A DNA stretch of 64,000 bases from Nemania diffusa (taxonomy: Eukaryota > Ascomycota > Sordariomycetes > Xylariales > Xylariaceae). Every line of letters begins with the position of its first letter. The first letter of the stretch is position 1. Below are positions 22,933-32,844 of this stretch, piece after piece. The notes under the pieces were generated by a model. It worked only from the letters and a program-made list of their open reading frames with translations, was not told the origin of the DNA and searched no databases. Position numbers and translations under genes: made by a program. Location of the stretch: NCBI GenBank assembly GCA_038501195.1, contig JBBPUQ010000009.1:1178001-1242000 (forward strand), read 5' to 3'.

Positions 22933-25215
22933 ATGGCGGACGACGACCCGAAGCCGACCGCCCCTTTCAATCGGGATAAGTCCCAATGGCCAATGACATT
23001 TACGTTGCGCCCACCGGTATCTGACAAGGCTCCTCCTCGTCGGTGGTGGAATCACGATCATTATCGCGGCCCCAAAGGCGAGCCCATTCAACTGCTCTAC
23101 AGTAAGACGAAGGCATACTCCGAAGTTGTCGCAAAACAATTCCTGAATGAGCCCGTTCTGGGCTTTGATATGGAATGGCCTATGGACGCTGATAAACGAC
23201 CGAGACGGAAGGATAAAGTCGCTCTCATACAGCTGGCAAGCGAACGGAAGGTTGGTCTATTCCATATCTCCCTCCACGAGGGAGATGAGGTGGATGACCT
23301 GATCGCACCATCGCTGAAGGAGATCATCGAGTCCCCAAAAATCATTAAAACGGGCGTTGCCATCCTAAGAGTTGATTTCCACCGATTGAAAACCCATTTC
23401 CAACTAGAGCCGAAGGGCGCCTTCGAGCTTAGCCACCTATATAATCTTATCACATTCGGCCCAACCACTCCTCGAATGGTCACAACGAGATTGCGGAATC
23501 TATCACTGCAAGTAGAACAGCATCTTGGCCTACCTCTGTGGAAGGGTGGCGTACGCACGAGCGACTGGAGCCGGCCCTTGAACTGGAGTCAAACTCAATA
23601 TGCTGCAACCGATGTATACGCGGGCTTCATGCTCTTCCATTGCATGAATGCAAAGCGCCTGGCCATGGATCCCGCACCGCCGTTCCCGAGGTTCGCTGAG
23701 ACATATTTAGCCCCTCCAGAGCCGGGATCGAAGCCCAGATCGACGCTGATCCAGCTGGAGTCAGTAACAGAAGATGGCGAAATACAAATCGTCAGTGCGT
23801 TGGACTTTTTCATACCTAAACAAAATATAGAAGGTGGAGAAGGAACTGAGGCGGCGGGTATAGCTGAGCACAAAGAGGCTCAGGAGAACACCAACGTCGA
23901 ATCAAAGAAAAAAGAAGACCGCAGACCACGAAGAGAGCAAAAATTACCAGCACTCGATCCCAAGGCACCGATGAGTAGTTCGTGCCGGGCGCTATATGAC
24001 CGATTATCGTCTCATCGCCTGCAAACGTCATACGCAAAAGGCGTAACCGCTTTCGTCATCGCCTGGAACTCAACCCTCGAGGCCATTGCATTCTACCGCC
24101 CTTCAAACGAGCAGGAACTCCTTCTCGTACCAGGCGTCGGTAAGGGTAAAGCAGCGGAATTTGGTGCCGCCTGGCTGGAAATCATCGCGGAGTTTGTAGC
24201 AGAACATGGGAAAGACGATGTTCAGGAGGGATTAGAGCCTAATGCGGAGTCAGACGGCCGAGATCCGAAGCGCAAAAGAATCGATCACGACGCGGGCCCC
24301 TCGGAAGGGATATCGGTGCCATCCCATGCGCCGCCAGCTGCTGTCCCGAGTACAAGTTCGATGCCTCATCTCGGCAACACAAACCCCGCAAACATACCCC
24401 CGGCACTGCCTAAGCCCCTAAAACCGAAAAAGCTTGAAGATTACGATGATGATGACGACGACGCGATTTTCGGCCCGCCGTTAGATTTGCCGTCGCCGTC
24501 AGCGCTGAAGCGAAAGCGAGACGCCGCCGAACCACCTCGTCCCGCCGCCCAGCATAAACCATCCCTACAAACGCGAGTATCTGCAGTACCTGCAGTACCT
24601 ATAGTGCCTGTCATACCCGCAGTACAAACGCGAGTAGCTGTAGTACCTGCAGTACCTGCAGTACAAACGCTAGTACCTGTAGTAGCTGCGGTACCTACAA
24701 TACCTGTAGCACCTCGAGTACCCGTAGCGCCTGTAGCACCAGCAGTGCTCACAGCACCTCCAGCACCAAAACCACCTCCTCCTCCCGCCAAACCAGCGCC
24801 GACGCCCACACCCGCACCCACATGCATCCTACCCCCCAACCCTCACCCACCAGCGCCCAGACCCGCGCCCCCATCCACACCCATGCGCACCCGGTCCTCG
24901 ACAGCCGCAAGACCGCACCTCTCCCCCGAGAGCCTCGCGCGCGAGCGCGCCCTCCTGAGGCGGAAGCTGGAGGCCTACATCAAGAGCGTGGTGCGCGCGC
25001 TGCGCACGCCGCCGACCGAGGCCCTGGCCTCCGAGAGCATGCTGCAGTACCTCGTCACGACGGTGCCGCGCACCGTCGAGGAGTTCCGGCGCGCCCCGGG
25101 CGTGTGGCGGCTGCTGCGGGCGTGCGAGATGGTGCGGATGGATGTCTGGCGCGCGTTTCAGAAGTGGACGCGGACTCCGAGGGTGCTGCCTGGTGGTGCT
25201 GGGGCGGAGAGGTGA
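22933..25215 (+). CDS. WRN-type 3'-5' exonuclease with HRDC domain(s)
   Basis: The protein has 760 residues from the ATG at 22933, in CAATGG context. The frame opens 21 bases earlier only through a non-ATG codon. Residues about 60-240 form a DEDDy 3'-5' exonuclease domain. Exo I is FDMEWP (Asp79, Glu81), Exo II has Asp148 in ILRVDFHRLK, and Exo III is Y223-A-A-T-D227. This matches WRN/RNase D-like nucleases that digest DNA or RNA from the 3' end. Residues about 346-425 resemble an HRDC domain, with LYDRLSSHR followed by ELLLVPGVGKGKAAEFG. A basic and Pro-rich linker with a Val-Pro repeat follows. Residues about 669-749 (LRRKLEAYIKSVVRAL ... PRTVEEFRRAPGVWRLL) look like a second HRDC-like helical bundle. 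No helicase domain is present. The C-terminal third is encoded in much more GC-rich DNA. Confidence 0.87.
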   Translation: MADDDPKPTAPFNRDKSQWPMTFTLRPPVSDKAPPRRWWNHDHYRGPKGEPIQLLYSKTKAYSEVVAKQFLNEPVLGFDMEWPMDADKRPRRKDKVALIQLASERKVGLFHISLHEGDEVDDLIAPSLKEIIESPKIIKTGVAILRVDFHRLKTHFQLEPKGAFELSHLYNLITFGPTTPRMVTTRLRNLSLQVEQHLGLPLWKGGVRTSDWSRPLNWSQTQYAATDVYAGFMLFHCMNAKRLAMDPAPPFPRFAETYLAPPEPGSKPRSTLIQLESVTEDGEIQIVSALDFFIPKQNIEGGEGTEAAGIAEHKEAQENTNVESKKKEDRRPRREQKLPALDPKAPMSSSCRALYDRLSSHRLQTSYAKGVTAFVIAWNSTLEAIAFYRPSNEQELLLVPGVGKGKAAEFGAAWLEIIAEFVAEHGKDDVQEGLEPNAESDGRDPKRKRIDHDAGPSEGISVPSHAPPAAVPSTSSMPHLGNTNPANIPPALPKPLKPKKLEDYDDDDDDAIFGPPLDLPSPSALKRKRDAAEPPRPAAQHKPSLQTRVSAVPAVPIVPVIPAVQTRVAVVPAVPAVQTLVPVVAAVPTIPVAPRVPVAPVAPAVLTAPPAPKPPPPPAKPAPTPTPAPTCILPPNPHPPAPRPAPPSTPMRTRSSTAARPHLSPESLARERALLRRKLEAYIKSVVRALRTPPTEALASESMLQYLVTTVPRTVEEFRRAPGVWRLLRACEMVRMDVWRAFQKWTRTPRVLPGGAGAER
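24567..24745 (+). repeat. Imperfect coding minisatellite (Val-Pro repeat)
   Basis: Degenerate copies of GTACCTGCAGTACCT-like units and a longer GTACAAACGCGAGTA unit repeat in frame inside the exonuclease gene. They encode VPAVPIVPVIPAVQ-type linker sequence between the two HRDC-like regions. Copy number probably varies between strains. Confidence 0.7.
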
Positions 25216-26823
25216 GGGGGGTTGGGGATTGGGTTATGTTAGGGGCGCTGGAAATGGGATGTTGAGATGTTGAGATGAATGAATGTTATGAGGTGGTGGA
25301 TGGGATGGGATGGATGGGACGGTGTTGGGAGTATTTGTCTTTGTTGCTTGGTTGAGTGCATTGTGTATACGATACCCTGTCGCGTGTCTCTCTTTATACG
25401 TATATAGTATATATCTCACTAAAGCTCCTATACTTACGTACGAAGGTTTTACAAAGCTACCCGCAGGTGATGGAAGGTTCGAATCATAGGAGTAATATTC
25501 GTCGAGCCCGAAGACGAAAAGTTGAGTTCTGCATTAGGAATGTTGAAGTGGAACAGGTAATTTCTCCATGGTACCGCTATCTAGGGCTACGGAAAGTTGG
25601 TACTCTACACGGTGCAGACGTCACGCGTTATCGTGTCCAGGCGCGTGTGGAAGAGTGATCGGATGGCTGCATCGTTATTCCGTCATCTTGTGATTAAAAT
25701 GCGATAGCAATAATAATAATGATGGATGGGATAGAAAGCAACATGTCGCGCGCGACTCTTACTGGCTACTGCAGACGTGTGGTGATTACGAAATGAGGGC
25801 AGTCACTCCGCGGCTCTGTATTTGAGGTCGTCGTCAGAAATTATCGCGTATTGGGTTCTTACTGCTATGTTCCCGCCGATAGCTTCAGAACATTGCCGAT
25901 ACTCCTGGTCAGCACTCTCTAGGCCAGGCAGCCGATGACCACAGCCTTGCGATTACATGGCTCCATCTCATGCTCTAATTCTACAAAACCGTGGCATCGT
26001 AGGCATCAGCGGTCGTCGAAAATCAGTATCTCTTTCACAGGTAGGTCCACTTCGAGGCTCTCTTCTTCACCTCCATCCGCACGGGATAGATGGCAATGAA
26101 AAGACAAGATGAGAATGACTCATTTGGTTACAAAAATTCCCTACCCGGCAAAAGCCAAATAGGAGTGGTCATAGTATAGTTTTCAACTAGCAAAAACACG
26201 CACTCGGATTGCTCCTCACTGTGACGCGTAAAGCCCGTGCACTGGGATGAAGAAGAAAAGGGAAGAAAAGACCAGCAGAAACTTGGGAGCGGGAAGAGAT
26301 ATTTATACCCAGATAATTTGGGCTCGAGAAGGCCCCACTTCTATGTGGGGCTAGAGGCCTATTGTTCGCACCTACCATTACCTATTAGCGTACCTACCTA
26401 CCTATCTAGCTAAGCAACAAAGAATAGGTAAGTAGGTAATAGCACTTCTAGCATAGAGGGAAAGCACTTTGGATAGTACCTACCTGTTATATCGGTTAAA
26501 CATTGTTAATTAAAGGCACTGTTGAATGCATCAGGTAAATCAAGGAAGATTTTGTATTATGTAAGTAACAACCAATTAGCTTCTAAACCTCTAACATTAC
26601 CGCCACAATTACTTAGGTAGTCTGCGTCTCCTGGATATCCGGACCTTCTGTCCAATGCAGTGATATATCGAAAAAAGAAATAATGCGCCATCCGATTATG
26701 CAAAAACAAGATGCTTTTAGCTGCCTTTTCACCCTTCTGGATCCTCTAAAACCTCTATCGCTATACAGCTAGCTAGATGATCGCATCTAGCTCGTCTCCG
26801 AATTGAGATGATGCCTCTCATGC
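25216..26823. other. Intergenic, convergent 3' flanks
   Basis: This lies between the 3' ends of the exonuclease gene (+) and the secreted-protein gene (-). A G-rich GGATGGGA run lies near 25297-25318 and TACC/GGTA tetranucleotide patches lie near 26390-26440. Frames are short and unsupported. GGTTCGAATC near 25476 is an isolated B-box-like match without a tRNA fold. Confidence 0.55.
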
Positions 26824-27402
26824 TCATCGTGTCGCATCTGGAGTGGCAGGGGCTTGAGGGTCATTGGAAGGTGTCGGGGTCGGGGCTGGGGCCGGCGAAG
26901 AGTTGTTCCCCGTCTGGTTTCCGCCGAAGCAGCCATTATCACCGTCTACAGCCTCAAGTTAGCAACTGCGATCTCATGCAAAGACAATGTGATGGTGAGT
27001 GGTACTTACAGCATGATAGAAGGCAATCCGAGCACTTGAAAACGGAAAAGTTAGCAAATGACATTTCCGAGGACAGGTCATGCAGAGACTCCGTTATCAT
27101 CCAATGCCACCGAGGAGGCATAGGTCTGGTCGAAGCGAGAGAGAAACAGGTTCATTGGTATTACTTACCGACTCCGCGTCTCCCTGGCAATCCGTTATAC
27201 ACTGGGCCACGCAAAACTTGGAATCGAAGTTGCAGCCAAAGAAGGCGGGCTGGCCGTAGATGCCGAAAGGATAGTTGAAAAGACCGCCGACGCTCTTGAA
27301 GATCAAGTCCTGGAGGTTGTCTAGTAGGGAGTCGCTGAAAGGCGGTAAAGGCAGGGAGTAAGCTGCCACTGCGAGGACGCCGAAGAATGAGCTGGGACGC
27401 AT
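26824..27402 (-). CDS. Small secreted cysteine-rich protein, 126 aa (effector-like)
   Basis: Three exons were rebuilt: 27402-27169, 27034-27010 (only 25 nt) and 26945-26824. Introns are 27035-27168 (GTAAGT, branch TTGCTAAC) and 26946-27009 (GTAAGT, branch TTGCTAAC). Phases fit and give 126 residues. Residues 1 to about 17 (MRPSSFFGVLAVAAYSL) read as a signal peptide. The mature part has eight cysteines with spacing C-x6-C-x3-C-x3-C-x6-C-x2-C-x3-C-x5-C, enough for four disulfides. The C-terminus is a Pro/Ala/Thr tail with one N-glycosylation motif (NNSS). The spacing does not look like a CFEM domain or a hydrophobin. Its size, signal and cysteines match the fungal effector/SSCP profile, but a role at a host is inference only. 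The gene is isolated in gene-poor DNA. Confidence 0.82.
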
Positions 27403-27505
27403 TTTGAAGGTCGTGTGAGGGTGGTTTTGAAGGTGATGTTGCGGTGAAATGTTTGAATGTTGAAGTAGCGTGGTGCTATTTGCTCTTGCTTGAGGGGAGA
27501 AGCTG

Positions 27506-27600
27506 TTTGCTGTTGCTGATAGTGCTGTATATGATGTTGCTGATGCTGTTGATGATGGTGATGATGATGTTGATGCTGTTGCTGTTGTAGATGCTGATGT
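27506..27600. repeat. TGT/TGA/TGC trinucleotide microsatellite in the 5' leader
   Basis: An interrupted run of TGATGT, TGTTGC and TGATGG units lies 100-200 bases upstream of the secreted-protein ATG, within its presumed transcript leader. In one minus-strand frame it reads as a His/Gln-rich upstream ORF (ATG at 27617) that overlaps the main start and ends inside exon 1. Confidence 0.65.
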
Positions 27601-28073
27601 TCTGGGAGGAAGAGCATTTGAAGATCCGCGCTCACCCAGACTCTTATACTCCTGCTCGATGGGTCGACGATACCATAGGGAGGGCTTAATAGACAGAGGA
27701 ATTAAGCATGGTAGATTATCTCCACTGAGAACGCATTTTCAAATATAATGGCCAGAAATTCCTCACTAGCTAGCTACCACGTGGTGCACTTGACGCATAG
27801 GCAAATCATGTCTTAGTGAGCCACCCCGCAAAGCCAATGATCGTTGCATCGCGAACCTAATAGCGCAGCGCCAGACAGATTCCAGTCCCTCCAAACTATA
27901 GAAACCACATGGTTAGCCACTGGATTTGGTGGGAGAGAGCACAGTATTATAGCGTCAATGGTCATCTAGGGTCATTAAGGGTCCTGTCGGATGTCTCGCA
28001 GACCCATATGGCTGCGAACTAGACTTCGCGAAGACATCCCTTCCATATAGTAACACATGGATCACGACGCCAT

Positions 28074-28190
28074 CGCGTCGCGGTTTTGGGAGTCTACGCG
28101 TCGCACTCTATTCCTCTTGATCCAGACACCTCGCGGGCTTATCTAAGAAACGCGCATTAAAAATTCACGACTCATTTCAAACGCGACGCG
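28074..28190. promoter_or_regulatory. Cluster of three CGCGTCGC motifs
   Basis: The 8-mer CGCGTCGC occurs at 28074-28081 and 28097-28104, and in reverse orientation (GCGACGCG) at 28183-28190. A perfect CTTCGCGAAG palindrome lies nearby at 28024-28033. The cluster is about 670-790 bases upstream of the secreted-protein start, in otherwise AT-richer DNA. A regulator-binding role is inference. Confidence 0.35.
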
Positions 28191-29922
28191 TTAGAAGTCC
28201 CGAAGAGAGAGTATTCTGCTAATTTTACTACTTTAAGCCCTCATTGACAAAGCATTATGAGTTACAATTCTTTTTTGCTGTTTTTATAAGCAGGCTCTCG
28301 GGATAGTGCGTACGCAAGAACCTCTCACTTCAGATTTTAGACAAGTTCCCTCCCCTATCTCACCGATCATATTATCCTTCTCAACAATACCGTTATTTTC
28401 TCTACTGTTTAGATTATCTAGTAAGGGTTATAGGAGGAACTGTGTATAGGTACCGAGTCCCCCGTTTCGACACGCACTTCGCTTCATCACAACTTTCCAC
28501 ACCTCAAGCTAGCCGAGAAGCTGTTAAGATCTAGGCAGATCCTTCGACGTGTATTGCCTTATTTACGGCAACGGAGTATCGCATTATTATCACTCTTTCT
28601 TTGCTTGTTGACTCATTACAGAGCTTCGGGGGTGAACGGTACTCCAGGACCGCTCTTCTATAACCATCGCGGCTCTTGCGTTATGTACGTCACGCTTTGC
28701 TTAATCTCGTCATCCAGTAGTTCAAATTGGTATCGGAACGGTGAGGTTTCCGGATCGATAAAATCCAGAGGCATTCTAGTCAGTATTAAGAAGCACTTTC
28801 TTGGGGCATCTAAGGGCAGTCATGACTGGTCCTTTAGTATGCAGTCGACGACTAACTAGCACTTGATCTCATCCCAGGGGTGCCTTTTTTCCCCCAGAGT
28901 CACTCCAAGATATCGGATTACTTCATTCATATGATTAAGAAGCTACTTCTAATATTGATTTTATTCATCACACTGTATTCGACGACCTCGACTCCTTTCT
29001 ATCGGAATTGCACCTACATGCTTACAACGACACTACTAGTATGGCCAATGAGAATACCCCAGTTAACTTAGTATTACAAGTGAGTAGTAGATTCTAGCAC
29101 GATACCCTTGAAATTATCATTAGGTCACATAGCTGATCCTGTCTGAAATCATTCATTCTACCTTTAATTTGGCTGTATTGGACATTATGTAGCTCAACTC
29201 CGATATCCTCAATTATGAGCCGACGTATCGTAGGTCATGGAAAGGTGATACGAGTATGCGTTAACATAATCCATTTCGGTAACGTAACTAGATTTTTATT
29301 ATTCGCCTAGCAGATAAGAAGCTCATCCCTCTATAAGCCTAGATACTAAATCTTGAGTAATAGGCTTCTCAAGACCTAAATAAGGGTCTATTGTGAAGCC
29401 AGTTGCGCATAGCACGGCCTCTCCGACGTCAAAGAATCGACAACAAAGGGCCGCTTCGGTGCCATGCTACGCCTCGATAAGGAGCAGATTGAGTTGACAA
29501 ATTTATGAATGCCTTATTAAGGATAACATCTGAAAGAGCGATTCACAGCTGCGATTCTTGCGTTATCTTAGCGTAGCGTCTTCCTTTGAAGGGCGTCGAG
29601 CTGTATTTAAGTCGTCTTTCCTCTCACGCAGGCACAGGGGCATTCTTTGAATTTTCTAACTAAGTCATATTCTTTCTCAGATCTACTATCTCGTTTTTTA
29701 CTCAAGGTTTTTTTCACTACTCGCCTTCTATCTAAACATTCAAGTCACTCACTTAACACAAGTCCTAGACATTTACTCATTATTGACTGATACATATAAA
29801 TCATCGAGAAAACGAACAAAAACAAGACAATTAAGCAATCAATTCAACGCCATATACCTAGAGGGTATAGTTACATCGTTACCAATTTATATACTTCAAA
29901 AAAACCAATACGGAAAATCAAA

Positions 29923-30138
29923 ATGCAAATTTCAACCGTCTTCTTCACTACAGCCCTCCTCTCCCTCGGTGGCGCCAGCATCATCCCGGCTATGCACGGG
30001 TCTTCCCTAGCGACAAGGGCGACGCTACTTAGCGTGTATGCACGACGAGGTCTGTCGGACATCAACGCTGCGCTCGAGCCTCAGAATTTCGCCATAGTCC
30101 AAACAGATCGTCGGAAGGCTTTTGGAGAATCGGCGTAA
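29923..30138 (+). CDS. Putative short secreted peptide precursor, 71 aa
   Basis: The ATG at 29923 has good fungal context (TCAAAATGC), follows an A-rich leader and opens a 71-residue frame. Residues 1 to about 19 (MQISTVFFTTALLSLGGAS) read as a signal peptide. The remainder has no cysteine. It has dibasic or tribasic sites (YARRG and DRRK) that could be cut by a Kex2-type protease. No intron is evident and the frame ends at TAA. It lies next to an AT-rich, probably decayed tract, so it may instead be a remnant or a chance ORF. Confidence 0.4.
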   Translation: MQISTVFFTTALLSLGGASIIPAMHGSSLATRATLLSVYARRGLSDINAALEPQNFAIVQTDRRKAFGESA

Positions 30139-31074
30139 CGGGGCTTTCGATCTTCCGACACGAATTAGAATTAGACAGGAGGGCCGGTCCATCCTACGTT
30201 CCGATATTAAGTCGATACACATAGATTTGTTAGTGGTATTGGCAGTGAATCAAGCGACGTTAAAGGGCAATACTAGGCATACTGCCTGTTATAATCAATT
30301 TACATTACATATATGACACTCTTCAGCATGTTTATTATTTTGTGACTCGGTAAATTGCGCATATTCATGTATCGAGCGTTGTTGAAGTCCCCCACTGTAA
30401 CATCGTCATTCCGGATTAGGTAGGGGAACATTATCGTGGGGAGCGTTGTCATCCGAGATTATTAGTAGTTGCGCGCCTTCCTGGCCTAGCATGGGCGTGG
30501 CATTTTATTTAGTACGAGGTGAGAGCTATACAAATAGTGGCGTAATCCCTAATCTAAGTAGGTAGCTAGGTAGTAGTGAGATATACCACAAACGACGCTA
30601 CCTATCCTCGCTGATAAAGATGCTCCCATGAACTCTCATGTACTCTTGAAATCGCCGTCGATTTCTCTAGGTAATCCGATCAGGCAATATAAAATGACAG
30701 TTGTTGCATTATAGGTACCTAAGGTAGTCTTGCTGGTAGGTAACTGTCATCGAATATGGGTATCCTGGTCCTCGACTGGGGTCGACCAGCCTTTCGGGCT
30801 CCTGTGTCTTCTTCGACCGATCACAAAGTCGGGCAGACTAGGTACTACATGTATCCCGCAGCTTCCGAACAGCTAACTGAACACGGTTCATGGTTCTTCA
30901 AATTGGCTTTCGAGCCAGCTCTCGGTGCCCAAGATCATGGTCCAAAGGTGTATAACGGACCGCTCAAGCTGTGCTAATCGTGCTTGGGAGTATGACACTC
31001 CGTTATAGGACCCCGTGAACGAGTAAAAGGCCATCACGCTCTCGAAATTCTGCAAAAAATCAATGTCTTCGTCT
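30139..31074. other. Intergenic
   Basis: Only short frames are present, with TAGGTA patches near 30555-30600 and 30715-30745. The right end is the 3' flank of the C2H2 regulator. Confidence 0.5.
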
Positions 31075-32844
31075 TCACATCCAAGTCTTGCCCGATCGCG
31101 GAACCACTCGATTGCGTATTTTGCCGTGAGACCTCCGGCCCGCCAACTTGATCCGTCGAAGAACCAGCGCCCTTTTGCCGCGACCTATTTTTGGCAACCA
31201 TCTATCAGCACTGCTAGAACGAATGACCATCTGCAGCTCTTTGACGAGACTCACCTCTATGAGACTACTATTCTTCATGCTTACATGCATGGCAACAACC
31301 CATCGCATCGCAAACTGAGTATAAGGGTGGCGAGAACAACTGGCTAATTCTCTGCCGGGAAACAAGCGGATCGGCTGGCTGACGCGGGTAGCTAGGTACA
31401 CAATAATCACGGTACTCTGAAGGCTGCCAAAATCGGGGAAGGAGGTGCTCCAAAGAACCTCCGGGGGTATCCAAAAGCACTGGCGCCACCTTGTTACCAG
31501 ACGATAAAGCCGCTCGCGAGTTTCAACTTGCCACCCTAGTGGTTCTGGCATCGCGGCTTCAATAGTCACATGCTCCTCAGCCATATGGTCTGATAAGTAT
31601 AATATGGCATGGAGAACAATATACTTTCCGGTCATGGAGAGTATATCGGGCAATGCGGTTCGTCTATCATCCTCAGCCAACAATGCACCTAACACTTGTG
31701 GTAATGTTAAGCCATGGCCACGGCACTCGCTCCATACGCTTACTGCTAGACCATCGGTCTCCCCAGCAGCCTGCCATAACGCTAATAGCTGCTTTGGGTC
31801 ACCTGGTAAGTCGAGAGTCTGAAACAGTCTTGGAGGGTGTAGCTTAATACCGAGCAAGCTCATCTGCGTCAAGACGCAGTAGAATTTCCACAGCGTCCAC
31901 CGAATCTCCTCCTGATAAATCTCGTCCTCCATAGACTCGGAGGGGCCATCTCTCAACATGTCCACCAAGTTATTAGCCCCGCTGCAGGCCATCCCATCGA
32001 TCATCGGCCTTACCCAGGCGAGATTCCGGTTGTCCTCGGACCACTGAAGATACTCCACGAGTAAGATTTTGGTCTGGAAAGTATAGAGTACGCTGGAGCT
32101 CGAGGCAGGCGAAAAAGCCCAGGCTTCAGCACAACGTACCGCCTCCGTCCAAAGCTCTTCCGCTAAGGCCTTGTACTCCTTTATACCTCTAGCACCTAGC
32201 GCGGACAGAACGAGCGCCCGACCGCTTAGGAGCCAGTGTTTGCGCAGAGAAGAAGAACGAATAAACGGGAACCACTTCAATTGCGACTGGATGTAGTGCG
32301 TCATGCAAAACTTGATTGCTCCTTCTGATCCTAGAGGTATTCGACCATCTGCGAGGCGTACCATCTCTGAGCTGCATGGGACACAAACCGTGCCGTTTTG
32401 GACATGACATAGACAAGCTGAGGCAATGTCATCCTCGTCGTTGCCACCACCCCAATTATCATTGTCCCCATTCAGGTGATCGGAAGCGTCAGAGGAACCA
32501 CCGCAGCCAACCGAGCCAAACTCCGGCATGAGCATTGACTCGGCCTCCTGGGATTCGGATGCTGATGATGATTCGAGTCGGGGCGGCCCCTCGAACCTGG
32601 GTAGCGCGGGCGGGATGGGTCCACGACGCGGCCGCCGGCGCTTCTCATCATTTTCAGGCCTATGCACAGCTTCATGTCGCCGTAGAACGTCGCGTCGGTG
32701 AAAGAACAAGCCGCAGCCGGGATGCGAACACGCGAATTCGGGCCGCTGATGGCTAAGTTTGTGTCTCTTAGCGTGATCCTTGCGAGAAAACTCGGCGGGA
32801 CAGTCTGTGCATATGAATTTCTTCTTTGCAACGAGGGGCATCAT
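31075..32844 (-). CDS. C2H2 zinc-finger transcription factor with fungal regulatory domain
   Basis: The likely start is ATG at 32844 (a second ATG follows at once), giving 589 residues. The frame extends seven codons upstream only through a TTG. Two adjacent C2H2 fingers lie at about residues 10-32 (C-x2-C-x12-H-x3-H) and 37-58 (C-x4-C-x12-H-x3-H). A basic stretch (KRRRPRRG) follows and may be a nuclear signal. After an acidic, Ser-rich linker, a mostly helical part begins with FCMTHYIQSQLKWFPFI and GRALVLSALGARG. It matches the fungal-specific transcription-factor domain found in C2H2 regulators. Near the 3' end, 31231-31284 could be an in-frame 54-nt intron (GTAAGC...CTGCAG) without a clear branch site, so the C-terminal 70 residues are less certain. 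Target genes are unknown. Confidence 0.87.
   Translation of the reverse strand: MMPLVAKKKFICTDCPAEFSRKDHAKRHKLSHQRPEFACSHPGCGLFFHRRDVLRRHEAVHRPENDEKRRRPRRGPIPPALPRFEGPPRLESSSASESQEAESMLMPEFGSVGCGGSSDASDHLNGDNDNWGGGNDEDDIASACLCHVQNGTVCVPCSSEMVRLADGRIPLGSEGAIKFCMTHYIQSQLKWFPFIRSSSLRKHWLLSGRALVLSALGARGIKEYKALAEELWTEAVRCAEAWAFSPASSSSVLYTFQTKILLVEYLQWSEDNRNLAWVRPMIDGMACSGANNLVDMLRDGPSESMEDEIYQEEIRWTLWKFYCVLTQMSLLGIKLHPPRLFQTLDLPGDPKQLLALWQAAGETDGLAVSVWSECRGHGLTLPQVLGALLAEDDRRTALPDILSMTGKYIVLHAILYLSDHMAEEHVTIEAAMPEPLGWQVETRERLYRLVTRWRQCFWIPPEVLWSTSFPDFGSLQSTVIIVYLATRVSQPIRLFPGRELASCSRHPYTQFAMRWVVAMHVSMKNSSLIEVSLVKELQMVIRSSSADRWLPKIGRGKRALVLRRIKLAGRRSHGKIRNRVVPRSGKTWM

Larger units (their letters stand above)
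27403..29922. other. Intergenic AT-rich tract, 2.5 kb
   Basis: The left end is the leader and promoter of the secreted-protein gene, with the trinucleotide repeat and a CGCGTCGC motif cluster. From about 28200 the DNA is strongly AT-rich and holds only fragmentary frames, consistent with decayed repeats. The right end (about 29630-29920) is CT- then A-rich and looks like a promoter and leader for the ORF at 29923. Confidence 0.5.

Noticed and set aside
24441..25265. Gly/Ala/Thr-rich minus frame and second plus frame in the exonuclease gene
   Set aside because: They arise from the Val-Pro repeat and GC-rich 3' end read out of register.
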